64,000 bases of DNA from the NCBI RefSeq assembly GCF_017168145.1, contig NZ_JADQTL010000010.1:558001-622000 (forward strand). The letters are read 5' to 3'. The position numbers and the translations under genes are program-made. The first letter of the stretch is position 1. Each line of letters opens with the position of its first letter. Positions 42,177-50,056 of this stretch are shown here, piece by piece. The notes under the pieces were generated by a model. That model did no database searches. It saw nothing but the letters and a program-made list of their open reading frames with translations, and had not been told where the DNA came from. The stretch comes from Anaerovorax sp. IOR16 (GTDB taxonomy: Bacteria > Bacillota > Clostridia > Peptostreptococcales > Anaerovoracaceae).

Positions 42177-43214
42177 ATGGCAATATATAAAAGTAAATAC
42201 ACAGGTTCTCAGGTTGATGAATTGCTGGGCAGCATTCCTGAAAAAGGCGATATGATTAAATCAGTCTATGACACTGATAATAATGGTATTGTAGACAATG
42301 CAGAAAAGCTAGGTGGGCAATTACCTACCTATTATGCAAAGCAAAGCGACATAGGCGATTTAACCACCCTGCAAACAACAGACAAAACAAACGTAGTAAA
42401 AGCGGTTAATGAAATGCAAAGCAAATTGTACAATCCGAACCTATTAGATAATGCATATTTTGAAATTCCAGAAGCAATAGTTAATCAAAAAGGCATAGTA
42501 AGTGGTTGGGTTACTCCTACATCTTTATATTTTATAGATAGATGGCGAAGTTACATAAATATAGCTAACAATACCACCTATACTTTTGAACCTAATGGAT
42601 TAGGTGTACAAGTTTCGGAAGGGTGGGGAGGAATCGCGCAGTTGTTAGAGTTCGCCCCGACGGAAGGAATGTATACGTTTTCTGCGATAATTGACGGTGT
42701 AGTACATGCCCTAACATTTGATGCAAGTACATGGAATGCTCAAAGCGGAACGACTGTAGGTCTGACAGCATTTACTTATCTTGATAAAAAGACGGTTAGA
42801 ATTCTTTTTTACGATACTGCAAAACATATTACACAAAGAGTTAAACTCGAAAAAGGCACAGTCTCAACAATACTCAATGATCCACCACAAGACTTCGGCG
42901 ATACATTGCAAAAGTGTCAGAGATACTATAGGACTTACGGTTCGGGCTTGGTAGGAATTGCTTTAAATAGTACAACGATGCACGTTATGCTTAATTTCGA
43001 AAACGAAATGAGAATAACACCAAATCCAGTTTTGTTGACGACTACAATTAATTTTTTTGGAACTGCCGATGTACAAGCTACAAATGCAACTGCAACATTT
43101 TACGGAGATAAAAAAGGCGGAGCATTAGCCGTTACTGGATTTACCGGATTAGTTGCGGGTAATGTATACCGTAGCAACCAAGCTGGATGGCTTGCGTTAG
43201 ATGCAAACCTATAA
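42177..43214 (+). CDS. Tail fibre / receptor-binding protein
   Basis: 345 residues. The start (AIYKSKYTGSQVDELLGSIP) is the common N-terminal peptide of Firmicutes phage fibres; the middle has IVSGWVTPTSLYFIDRWRSY, a carbohydrate-binding-like segment seen in tail fibres, and QRYYRTYGSG near 245. It likely sets host range. AAGGAGGCAAC ribosome site. Confidence 0.75.
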   Translation: MAIYKSKYTGSQVDELLGSIPEKGDMIKSVYDTDNNGIVDNAEKLGGQLPTYYAKQSDIGDLTTLQTTDKTNVVKAVNEMQSKLYNPNLLDNAYFEIPEAIVNQKGIVSGWVTPTSLYFIDRWRSYINIANNTTYTFEPNGLGVQVSEGWGGIAQLLEFAPTEGMYTFSAIIDGVVHALTFDASTWNAQSGTTVGLTAFTYLDKKTVRILFYDTAKHITQRVKLEKGTVSTILNDPPQDFGDTLQKCQRYYRTYGSGLVGIALNSTTMHVMLNFENEMRITPNPVLLTTTINFFGTADVQATNATATFYGDKKGGALAVTGFTGLVAGNVYRSNQAGWLALDANL

Positions 43215-43228
43215 AGGAGTGATGATTT

Positions 43229-43573
43229 ATGGAACAATTTTATAATAAACATTACATTGTTATTGATGATAAAAACCGTATCATAGATGGTTTTTCAGAT
43301 GCATTTAAACAGCCATCGGACACAGACATTTGTATCAATGAGCAAGGAAGTTATCAGTTTCGGTTATTTGTTGACGGAATTGAAAATCCGTCGTTGTATG
43401 ATAAATATGGTGTACCTAAATACAAATATGTAGACGGGGCGGTAATCGAACGTACAGCGGAAGAAATGGAAGCAGATAGACCAGTAATCACGCCACAGCC
43501 AACTGATATAGAAAAATTAGAATCAAAGGTTGCTTATATCGCAATGATGGGAGGATATAATGAAATTTTATGA
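43229..43573 (+). CDS. Small tail-module protein of unknown function
   Basis: 114 residues behind AAAGGAGTGATG. MEQFYNKHYIVIDDKNRIID and YGVPKYKYVDGAVIERTAEE recur in proteins encoded between fibre and XkdX genes in clostridial phages; the C-terminal end is helical (DIEKLESKVAYIAMMGG). It overlaps the XkdX-like start by 14 bases. Confidence 0.6.
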   Translation: MEQFYNKHYIVIDDKNRIIDGFSDAFKQPSDTDICINEQGSYQFRLFVDGIENPSLYDKYGVPKYKYVDGAVIERTAEEMEADRPVITPQPTDIEKLESKVAYIAMMGGYNEIL

Positions 43574-43697
43574 GCAAGTAAAAGATTGGTATGAGAAGGG
43601 GTTATGGTCAAAACAAATGGTTGCAAATGCAGTTATTAAAGGAGCCATAACAACCGAGCAATACCAAGAGATAACAGGAGAAACATATACCGTTTAA
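43560..43697 (+). CDS. xkdX: XkdX-family phage protein
   Basis: 45 residues from ATG 43560 with GGGAGGAT upstream. The VKDWYEKGLWSKQMVANAV and AITTEQYQEITGE segments are the XkdX signature. Such proteins lie beside fibre genes in PBSX-like phages; function unknown. A terminator follows. Confidence 0.8.
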   Translation: MKFYEQVKDWYEKGLWSKQMVANAVIKGAITTEQYQEITGETYTV

Positions 43698-43700
43698 TCA

Positions 43701-43724
43701 ACACGCAATAAGGCGTGTTTTTTT
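43701..43724 (+). terminator. Terminator after the tail genes
   Basis: ACACGC pairs with GCGTGT over six bases, followed by a T-run. Confidence 0.8.
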
Positions 43725-43767
43725 AATACAATTTTAACCGCCCAAACGGGCAGAAAGAGAGGCTATT

Positions 43768-44007
43768 ATGGCTAACAGAAATTACGATTATACAAAGTTT
43801 GATGAAAAGTATGATTCCGTTTTAGATCGAATCGGTTTAGAAAATCCGACGGGAGAAAATCAAACGACGCAAATTAGTGTAGCGAGAGATATGTTTATTG
43901 ATATGGTAGATAAGAAAGATGCTACTATTTATCGTGGCTTGCCCGCTGATTTTGATTTTGAAGAGGCTCAAAGAGATTTAGCAGCAGTTCGAGCACAGTT
44001 TAAGTAA
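43768..44007 (+). CDS. Small phage protein of unknown function
   Basis: 79 residues behind AAAGAGAGG. Charged, with YDYTKFDEKYDSVLDRIGLE and RDLAAVRAQF. Stands alone between two terminators ahead of the lysis genes. No family recognised. Confidence 0.5.
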   Translation: MANRNYDYTKFDEKYDSVLDRIGLENPTGENQTTQISVARDMFIDMVDKKDATIYRGLPADFDFEEAQRDLAAVRAQFK

Positions 44008-44009
44008 TG

Positions 44010-44031
44010 GGAGCCTTCGGGCTCCTTATTT
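44010..44031 (+). terminator. Terminator before the lysis genes
   Basis: GGAGCC-TTCG-GGCTCC with a UUCG tetraloop, followed by TTATTT. Confidence 0.7.
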
Positions 44032-44052
44032 CATGGAAAGAAGGTGTAAACC

Positions 44053-44694
44053 TTGAACATACAATTTAACAGCTTGCCAGTTGTTCCCTTGCGGATTACA
44101 TCAAAGTATGGTCATCGAAACATAGGACTAAAAGGTGCTAGTACATTCCATAGGGGAATTGACCTTGGACGTGATTTTTCGAAGCAAGAGACGGAGATTT
44201 TAGCCGTTGCCGATGGCGTGATTGCGAACAACTACTGGAATAATACCCGTGGTTGGGTTGTTATTATCGACCACGGCAATTTCAAGACTCTGTATCAGCA
44301 CTTGAAACGGCAATCTCCATTACCGAAAGGTTCCAGAGTAAAAGCTGGGCAGCATATCGGTATTATGGGAGCCAGTACAAAGACGATTAGAGGTATGGCA
44401 ATGCACTTGCATTTCGAATTGATTTACCGAAATAAAAGTATCGATGCAGAACCGTATCTAAAAAATATAGTGGAGGTGGAAGAATTGACAGAGGAACAAG
44501 TAAGAGAAATCGTTCGCGAAGAAATTAAAGAAGCATTATCTGGAAACGGAAGCGAAGTGCAAGGTTGGGCTAAGAAAGCATGGGAAGAAGAAACTGCTGC
44601 AGGACTTACAACCGGAGAAAGACCACTTGGATATATGACAAGACAAGAAGGTATCTACTTATTGAACAAGATTAAAAAGCTGTTTGGAAAGTAG
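44053..44694 (+). CDS. Endolysin, M23 zinc peptidase
   Basis: 213 residues from TTG 44053 with GAAGGTG upstream. The LytM-type M23 domain has SKYGHRNIGLKGASTFHRGI with the HxxxD zinc motif, AVADGVIANNYWN, and MHLHFELIYRN as the HxH motif. The C-terminal half (LTEEQVREIVREEIKEALSG, then YMTRQEGIYLLNKIKK) is a small helical module that probably binds the wall. It cuts peptidoglycan crosslinks for lysis. Confidence 0.9.
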   Translation: MNIQFNSLPVVPLRITSKYGHRNIGLKGASTFHRGIDLGRDFSKQETEILAVADGVIANNYWNNTRGWVVIIDHGNFKTLYQHLKRQSPLPKGSRVKAGQHIGIMGASTKTIRGMAMHLHFELIYRNKSIDAEPYLKNIVEVEELTEEQVREIVREEIKEALSGNGSEVQGWAKKAWEEETAAGLTTGERPLGYMTRQEGIYLLNKIKKLFGK

Positions 44695-44700
44695 GCGCCT

Positions 44701-44913
44701 ATGAGTACAGAATTTTGGGTTAGCTTAACCGTAAGCCTAATTGTTTATGGGGTGTCATTTGGTATTTTTTACGGAACTGTTATGACAAAATTAAATGCCC
44801 TTGAAAAAAAGCAAGACAAACATAATGGGCTTATTGAAAGAATGGTCGTGGTGGAGCAGTCAACAAAATCTGCTCATCATAGAATAGATGGATTGGAGGT
44901 ACATAATGTTTAA
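44701..44913 (+). CDS. XhlA/BhlA-like holin-associated protein
   Basis: 70 residues. One membrane helix (FWVSLTVSLIVYGVSFGIFY) then a coiled-coil (NALEKKQDKHNGLIERMVVV). The form matches XhlA-type proteins that sit next to the endolysin and holin. It overlaps the next gene by eight bases. Confidence 0.65.
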   Translation: MSTEFWVSLTVSLIVYGVSFGIFYGTVMTKLNALEKKQDKHNGLIERMVVVEQSTKSAHHRIDGLEVHNV

Positions 44914-45055
44914 ATTTATTAACAATGATACTATTGCATTAGTATTTTTAGGTACTGTTGCACTTGTAGGGGTTGGATTTAAAAGTAATGAGATAGTTGC
45001 GACTGCAATCGGTGCGATAGGTGGCTACATAGGTGGGAAAAGTGAATCTAAGTAA
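44906..45055 (+). CDS. Small phage holin
   Basis: 49 residues from ATG 44906 behind GGAGGT. Two hydrophobic stretches (ALVFLGTVALVGVGF and IVATAIGAIGGYIGG) with a lysine/serine tail; too short for many trackers. Fits the pore-forming partner of the XhlA-like protein. A terminator follows. Confidence 0.6.
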   Translation: MFKFINNDTIALVFLGTVALVGVGFKSNEIVATAIGAIGGYIGGKSESK

Positions 45056-45061
45056 TTTCAT

Positions 45062-45087
45062 GCCGTCTCGAGAGGGGCGGCTTTTTT
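45062..45087 (+). terminator. Terminator after the lysis genes
   Basis: GCCGTCTC and GGGGCGGC form a stem with two G-T pairs over a GAGA loop, ending in six T. Confidence 0.8.
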
Positions 45088-45123
45088 ATGCCCAAAAATA
45101 AAACATTAGAAAGGAATGATTTT

Positions 45124-45813
45124 ATGAACAATATTATTGAAACAACAAATTTAACTCCGATTGAGGTAGCTTTAAAAATGGATAATGACGGATATGTAAC
45201 GGCTTTAAACTTGTATGAGTTTTTAGAACTTAATCCTGTCAATTATGCGAGATGGTGTAAAAGTAATATTTTAGAGAATTCATTTGCCGAAGAAGGAACT
45301 GATTTCCACTCTTCGCAAAGGAAGAGTAAAGGTAAGGGTAATTTTGCAGATAATTACAGGCTAAAAGTTTCTTTCGCTAAGAAATTAGCCATGCAATCGA
45401 AAACTCCAAAAGGCGAAGCAGCACGGAGCTATTTTATTGCGTGCGAAGAAGCCTTAAAGAGAATTGCAATCGAACGCCAAAAATGGGAAATCGAACGTGC
45501 CAAAGGTGTTGTTATTCGCCACGTGCTAACAGACACCATCAAAATGAAAATACCGGAAAGTCCTCATAAGAAGTTCATGTATCCAAACTACACTAAACTA
45601 ATCTATAAAATACTGTTTGGAAAAACCATGAAAGAATTAAGAGATCAGTACGGTATTAAGGGAAAGGAAAGCATAAGGGATTACATCACCGCTGATGAAT
45701 TGCGAGAAGTGGAAAGTCTTGAAATGCTTGTGAGTAGTTTGATTAATCTTGGTATGGGATACGACGAAATTAAGAGTTTCGTTATGAGTAAGACTGGATT
45801 GTTAGCGGCATAA
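45124..45813 (+). CDS. AntA/AntB-type antirepressor
   Basis: 229 residues from ATG 45124; GAAAGGAATG precedes it, and an upstream in-frame ATG at 45088 overlaps a terminator. N-terminal AntA domain: NNIIETTNLTPIEVALKMDN, ENSFAEEGTDFHSS, YRLKVSFAKKLAMQSKTPKG and EAARSYFIACEEALK. The C-terminal part (VVIRHVLTDTIKMKIPESPH) is a conserved tail found with KilA/AntA proteins. A second antirepressor besides the early one, near the right end. Confidence 0.82.
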   Translation: MNNIIETTNLTPIEVALKMDNDGYVTALNLYEFLELNPVNYARWCKSNILENSFAEEGTDFHSSQRKSKGKGNFADNYRLKVSFAKKLAMQSKTPKGEAARSYFIACEEALKRIAIERQKWEIERAKGVVIRHVLTDTIKMKIPESPHKKFMYPNYTKLIYKILFGKTMKELRDQYGIKGKESIRDYITADELREVESLEMLVSSLINLGMGYDEIKSFVMSKTGLLAA

Positions 45814-45828
45814 AAAGGAAAATCCAGT

Positions 45829-45999
45829 ATGGTAAAAAAATATAAATCGCAGGAAAATTATTACATGAAAAACACTGTGCAGATAAAGTTAAAGCTTAAT
45901 GCTAATACCGATCGTGAAATTTTAGATAAGCTTAATAATGTAGAAAACAAGCAAGGATACATCAAAGAATTGATACGCAAAGACATGTTGCAAAAATAA
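45829..45999 (+). CDS. Small ribbon-helix-helix-like protein
   Basis: 56 residues, ATG 45829. The segment VQIKLKLNANTDREILDKLNNV followed by VENKQGYIKELIRKDML is a recurrent small-protein family in Firmicutes, resembling an Arc/MetJ-type DNA-binding or antitoxin fold. It stands just before the right-end promoter. Confidence 0.55.
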   Translation: MVKKYKSQENYYMKNTVQIKLKLNANTDREILDKLNNVENKQGYIKELIRKDMLQK

Positions 46000-46002
46000 T
46001 TA

Positions 46003-46031
46003 TTGACAAATAATGTAAATTAATATATATT
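46003..46031 (+). promoter_or_regulatory. Strong consensus promoter near the right end
   Basis: TTGACA (46003-46008), 17 bases, TATATT (46026-46031). It faces attR but a terminator 35 bases past its start stops it. Confidence 0.7.
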
Positions 46032-46037
46032 ATAACC

Positions 46038-46100
46038 ATACCTTTCTTAGGTTGGGGAAAATCTGCGGCAGTCTCAATGGCTGCCGTTGTTTTAGTTTTT
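46038..46100 (+). ncRNA. Short sRNA-like transcription unit
   Basis: Runs from the predicted start near 46038 to a CGGCAG/CTGCCG hairpin (46066-46086) with T-rich tail to 46100, about 60 nt. An ACCT/AGGT mini-hairpin lies at its 5' end. No start codon with a ribosome site fits inside. A promoter and a terminator this close suggest a small RNA. Confidence 0.5.
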
Positions 46101-46215
46101 GGGTATTTCGTGTTGTATTTCGTGTTGTATGAGTTGATATTTTATGCAACACATTGTCGGAAATCTCCTATTTTTTGTAAGATTATTCTGTTCTTAAAAT
46201 CCTTACTGTCGTTGA

Positions 46216-46249
46216 AAAATAAAGAAGAACCGCTATTTCTAACGGTTCT
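46216..46249 (-). terminator. Phage-borne terminator now serving tRNA-Pro
   Basis: Minus strand AGAACCG/CGGTTCT stem with a T-rich tail, 8 bases past the CCA end of tRNA-Pro. It lies on the phage side of attR and replaces the original terminator left at 6635-6686. Confidence 0.7.
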
Positions 46250-46253
46250 CTTA

Positions 46254-46282
46254 ATGGTCGAGGCAGCAGGATTCGAACCTGT
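46254..46282. repeat. attR: 29-bp repeat within tRNA-Pro
   Basis: Identical to 6687-6715. This side keeps the complete tRNA, so the phage copy rebuilt the gene 3' end. Confidence 0.95.
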
Positions 46283-46331
46283 GGCCTTTGCGTCCCGAAC
46301 GCAACGCTCTACCAAGCTGAGCTATGCCTCG
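46255..46331 (-). tRNA. tRNA-Pro(CGG), prophage integration target
   Basis: 77 nt with encoded CCA; acceptor CGAGGCA/TGCCTCG, anticodon stem TTGCG/CGCAA, loop TTCGGGA giving CGG. The T-arm to CCA part is the attR repeat. Confidence 0.93.
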
Positions 46332-46565
46332 TTATATCAATGAGATATTATATACCTGTTTTTCTTAAAAAAAAAGGGGGTAAGCTAGATATTTATAAAT
46401 AATGAGTTAAGTTTTTTTACTTATTGTGGAACTCTTGGTATGTTTTAAATATTTTAAATATTCTGTTTTGATTTTGATTTTTTTTGATGAAAAATGATTG
46501 ATGAATTTTATAATACATAAAACGTTACTTTTAGAGCAACAAAAAAGCTTAAAGGAGGAAAAGAA

Positions 46566-48059
46566 ATGGACTTATTAACAATAACTGGGAAGTTAAGCGG
46601 TTATTTGTGGGGAACGGTATTCATTGTGCTTTGTATGGGCGTCGGTATTTATTTTTCTGTTTTTATGAAATTCCCACAATTGCGGTTAATTAAGGATATG
46701 CTCAAACAGCTGTTTCAAGGGAAAAGCTCTGACAGCGGCATATCATCTTTTCAGGGCTTTGCAATGGCATTAGGTGGACGTATCGGAGTTGGGAACATCG
46801 CCGGCGTTGCAACTGCAATTTGCTTTGGTGGCCCGGGTGCTGTTTTTTGGATGTGGGTTATTGCGTTTTTAGGTGCCGGTGCTGCATTTGCGGAATCAGT
46901 ACTTGGACAGATTTGGAAGGAAGAAATCGGTGGTGAGTACCGAGGTGGTCCAGCTTATTATATTCAAAAAGGAACAGGATTAAAATTCTTTGCAATCTTA
47001 TTTGCAATTGCAGCAATCATTGCAAATGGATTTACAGGTCCAACGATTCAGGCATTTAACATTGCAGATTCAGTAAAGAATGCGTTTGGAATCGACCCTC
47101 TAATTACAGGTATTTGCGTAGCCGTAATCTTTGCATCCATTATATTTGGTGGAATGAAGCGTATCGGAAAATTTGCAGAATTAGTTGTTCCTTTTATGGC
47201 GGTTGTTTATATTATATTAACCATTGTTATTTTAGGAGTAAATTTCCAAAATGTACCTTCCATGTTTGCATTAATTTTTAAATGTGCCTTCAATGCAGAA
47301 GCTATATTTGGTGGTGTATTTGGCGGAACCATCATGTGGGGTGTAAAAAGAGGTGTGTATTCCAGTGAAGCCGGTATGGGAAGCGGAGCACAAGCTGCGG
47401 CTGCTGCAGAGGTTTCTCATCCTGCAAAACAAGGATTGGCACAGTCGTTCTCCGTTTACGTTGATACATTATTTGTATGTACTGCAACGGCATTGATGAT
47501 TTTATCTACCGGAAGCTATAATGTGGTTGATCCGAATAATAACTTTATTATTCATAATGTTCCAAATGTAGAAGCTGGTACTGGTTATACACAAGCAGCT
47601 ATTGATACCTTGATTCCAGGGTTTGGATCTGCGTTTATTGCAATTGCGATTTTCTTCTTCGCATTTACTACACTTTTATCATTTAGTTTTTATACAGAGT
47701 CAAACGTAGCCTATTTGTTTAAGGGTAATCGCTATTTAAAACACATTACATTAATAATGAAACTTGTTTTAATCGGAATGATTGTTTTCGGAAGTGTAAA
47801 GAGTGCTGCAGTTGCTTGGAATATGGCAGATATCGGTGTCGGATTAATGGCGTGGTTGAATCTAATTGCTTTGATTATGCTAAGAAAGCCTGTATTGGCT
47901 ATTCTAAAGGATTATGAAAAACAAAAATCAATGGGACTTGATCCTGTTTTTAATCCAAAAGATTGTGGTATTGAGGGTGCAGATTTATGGTTAGATATCG
48001 TGAAAAAGAAATATTCACATTTGAATAACGATGTGGTAGAAAAAAAGATTGTTAACTAA
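46566..48059 (+). CDS. AGCS-family sodium:alanine/glycine/glutamine symporter
   Basis: 497 residues, about 11 membrane helices. The AGCS signature is GFAMALGGRIGVGNIAGVAT near residue 70; KRGVYSSEAGMGSGAQAAAA near 260 and ESNVAYLFKGNRY near 375 are further hallmarks. It imports small neutral amino acids with sodium. A GlnK/GlnL-like two-component system lies 700 bases downstream; in Bacillus that system controls the AGCS member GlnT, so glutamine is a candidate substrate. AAAGGAGG ribosome site and a terminator follow. Confidence 0.92.
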   Translation: MDLLTITGKLSGYLWGTVFIVLCMGVGIYFSVFMKFPQLRLIKDMLKQLFQGKSSDSGISSFQGFAMALGGRIGVGNIAGVATAICFGGPGAVFWMWVIAFLGAGAAFAESVLGQIWKEEIGGEYRGGPAYYIQKGTGLKFFAILFAIAAIIANGFTGPTIQAFNIADSVKNAFGIDPLITGICVAVIFASIIFGGMKRIGKFAELVVPFMAVVYIILTIVILGVNFQNVPSMFALIFKCAFNAEAIFGGVFGGTIMWGVKRGVYSSEAGMGSGAQAAAAAEVSHPAKQGLAQSFSVYVDTLFVCTATALMILSTGSYNVVDPNNNFIIHNVPNVEAGTGYTQAAIDTLIPGFGSAFIAIAIFFFAFTTLLSFSFYTESNVAYLFKGNRYLKHITLIMKLVLIGMIVFGSVKSAAVAWNMADIGVGLMAWLNLIALIMLRKPVLAILKDYEKQKSMGLDPVFNPKDCGIEGADLWLDIVKKKYSHLNNDVVEKKIVN

Positions 48060-48093
48060 AATTGTTCACCATTATTCTATTATAATAAAGCAG

Positions 48094-48131
48094 AAAGTCG
48101 AAGCTCAACTCCCGCGGGCTTCGACTTTTTT
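48094..48131 (+). terminator. Terminator after the symporter gene
   Basis: AAAGTCGAAGC pairs with GCTTCGACTTT, followed by a T-run. Confidence 0.85.
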
Positions 48132-48262
48132 GCTATAAAAAATGGAAATCTACTATTGACAACATAATGGCATAAGAATTAATTAAAAAATAAAATTAAA
48201 AAAGCTTGATTAAAAAAAATGTTGTGTTATTATGTATAGGTATTCTAAATGCACAATTGAGT

Positions 48263-48323
48263 CACATATTTTTGTAAGTCATTTGCTCGTTGGTTAAATG
48301 GTTTACAAAAATATGTGTTTTTT
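48263..48323 (+). terminator. Long leader hairpin with T-run before the cold-shock gene
   Basis: A perfect 15-bp stem (48263-48277 with 48303-48317), 25-base loop, followed by TTTTTT. It stands 45 bases before the csp start, within its leader, and is a terminator by form. Cold-shock genes are commonly controlled by their leader structure. The preceding 48132-48262 is A+T-rich with TTGACA near 48156 as a weak promoter candidate. Confidence 0.6.
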
Positions 48324-48364
48324 ATTTGTTTAAGAATATAATAATATTAAAGGAGGTACCGTAA

Positions 48365-48577
48365 ATGAATAATGGTACTGTAAAATGGTTTAATGCAGAT
48401 AAGGGTTTTGGATTTATTTCCAACGATGATGGCAGCGATGATGTATTTGTACATTTCTCTGCAATTGTTTCGGAAGGTTTTAAAACTCTAGAAGAAGGTC
48501 AGAAGGTTACTTTTGATACGGAAAGAGATTCTAGAGACAGCAGAAAAATTCGTGCAATTAACGTACGTATTGCTTAG
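48365..48577 (+). CDS. csp: Cold-shock protein (Csp family)
   Basis: 70-residue single cold-shock domain: [20 protein letters not shown] (RNP1) and [17 protein letters not shown] (RNP2), the nucleic-acid-binding face. Acts as an RNA chaperone in the cytoplasm. Perfect length for CspA-type proteins; AAAGGAGGT ribosome site. Which paralogue it is cannot be told. Confidence 0.95.
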   Translation: MNNGTVKWFNADKGFGFISNDDGSDDVFVHFSAIVSEGFKTLEEGQKVTFDTERDSRDSRKIRAINVRIA

Positions 48578-48592
48578 TAATTGATAAAAAAC

Positions 48593-48620
48593 GCCTGCTC
48601 ATTTTGAGTGGGCATTTTTT
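48593..48620 (+). terminator. Terminator of the cold-shock gene
   Basis: GCCTGCTC and GAGTGGGC pair (with two wobbles) and are followed by a T-run. Confidence 0.75.
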
Positions 48621-48742
48621 ATTTGCAGCGTGTTTCTTTAAAAAGGACAGAGATTATAATTATAATAGAACTTGTCTTCTTTTTCTAAATATTATAATAT
48701 TATGATAAAAGTTAGTGCGAAAGAAAAAGGATTTGGTGCGTT

Positions 48743-50056
48743 ATGAAAAGATGGAAGCAAGCCTTAATTATGGCTCTTGGCGTTTCTCTTGGCTCTCAAA
48801 TTTATTTTAATTTCTTTACCGATGGATTTATTGTAGCCATGTCGCCCTTGTTGTTTTCTATTTTTCTTTACATATTTAAAGAATTGCATCCAGTAAAAGC
48901 GGGTATTCTTACGGGAATTGCATCCCCTTCTTTTCGTGGAATTATGTTATTTCTTAGTTTACATGATTTTCACTTAGTATGGTCTATGGTATGGCCGGAT
49001 GTGATTTTCTTCTTCTCTTATGGAATTTTCTTTTATTTGTTTTTTTATCGTTTGTCTCATTCCTATACTCGATTTTTTATTTCAATTTTTTTGTGTGATT
49101 TTTTATCCAATGTTATGGAGTTAACTATGAGAACCGGTTTTCCGTTTTTTGGTGACGGAATTTTTAAAGGGCTGACAGTAATTGCAGGAGTACGTACTTT
49201 TATTTCATTAGCTATTGTCATTAGCGTTGATGGGTATAAGTCTTTTTTAGCCAATCAGGAGCACGAAACTCGATATAAAAAACTTATGGTTATGGCATCG
49301 GTCTTTAATGCTGAAGTATATTTTATGAAAAAAAATATGGTAGAAATTGAAGATGTTATGCAAAAAGCATTTATGCTATATCGAACGGTTGAGAAAGAGG
49401 AATATCCAGAAGAGATGCGATGCCTGAGTTTAGATATAGCTAAGGATGTTCATGAAATCAAAAAAGACTACATTCGAGTCATAAAGGGACTGCAGGATAA
49501 TTTTCTTGCGGACATTGATGTGAAAGGTATGAGCATTAAAGACATTGTACGAATTTTAGATATGGACATTCATGAACAAATTCGGGAGCATAAGCTGGAT
49601 ATATACTTTTCCTTTCAAATTAAAGCTCATTTTTATGTCGCAGATCATTTCAGTTTAATGTCTGTATTACGTAATTTAGTTATTAATAGTATGGATGCCA
49701 TTGGAAACCAAAAGAAAGGAAGGATATTTCTATTTATTCGAGAGGGTACCTCGAGAGATGGGGATTCTTCCTGTGTCGAAGATTCTTTGCAAGGAATTCC
49801 TGTTTATATCTTTGAGATCTCCGACAATGGCCCCGGTATTAATGAAGTGGATATGGACATCATTTTTGATCCGGGGTATTCTACTAAATTTGATAAACAA
49901 ACAGGTGATATTAGTCGTGGGGTTGGTTTAACCCTTGTAAAAGACCTAATTCAAGATAAATTTCATGGAACTATTTTTGTACAGTCTAAAGAAGGGGTTT
50001 ATACGAAGTTTCGCATTGAAATTCCCAAAGAGATGTTTATAGGAGAAGAATCATGA
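48743..50056 (+). CDS. GlnK-like membrane sensor histidine kinase
   Basis: 437 residues. Five or six hydrophobic helices in the first 170 residues, then a helical dimerisation region with a candidate phospho-His in SLDIAKDVHEIKKDYIRV, and a HATPase_c domain with N box LRNLVINSMDAIGNQKKG, G1 ISDNGPGIN, and G2 GVGLTLVKDL. It has no extracytoplasmic sensor domain, like Bacillus GlnK/YcbA. Its stop overlaps the regulator start, so the two are one operon. Next to an AGCS symporter, which supports a glutamine-sensing role. Confidence 0.85.
   Translation: MKRWKQALIMALGVSLGSQIYFNFFTDGFIVAMSPLLFSIFLYIFKELHPVKAGILTGIASPSFRGIMLFLSLHDFHLVWSMVWPDVIFFFSYGIFFYLFFYRLSHSYTRFFISIFLCDFLSNVMELTMRTGFPFFGDGIFKGLTVIAGVRTFISLAIVISVDGYKSFLANQEHETRYKKLMVMASVFNAEVYFMKKNMVEIEDVMQKAFMLYRTVEKEEYPEEMRCLSLDIAKDVHEIKKDYIRVIKGLQDNFLADIDVKGMSIKDIVRILDMDIHEQIREHKLDIYFSFQIKAHFYVADHFSLMSVLRNLVINSMDAIGNQKKGRIFLFIREGTSRDGDSSCVEDSLQGIPVYIFEISDNGPGINEVDMDIIFDPGYSTKFDKQTGDISRGVGLTLVKDLIQDKFHGTIFVQSKEGVYTKFRIEIPKEMFIGEES

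Larger units (their letters stand above)
6687..46282. mobile_element. Complete-looking siphophage prophage integrated at tRNA-Pro
   Basis: Bounded by a perfect 29-bp direct repeat and containing, in expected order, integrase, lysogeny control, early/recombination/replication genes, late regulator, terminase, portal, capsid, tail, endolysin and holins. The order and the gp15, gpG-like, XkdX and XhlA-like proteins point to a long, non-contractile-tailed phage of Firmicutes. A short 509-residue tape measure implies a tail of roughly 75 nm, using the rule of about 0.15 nm per residue. No essential module is visibly missing; only an opposite-strand accessory gene is frameshifted, so the prophage may be inducible. 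Confidence 0.95.

Noticed and set aside
41645-42183. Leftward frames antisense to the glycine-rich tail domain
   Set aside because: Frame openness comes from G+C-biased glycine codons; no ribosome sites.
46077-46343. Short rightward open frame across attR
   Set aside because: It covers an sRNA terminator, the att repeat and the tRNA gene on the opposite strand; no ribosome site.
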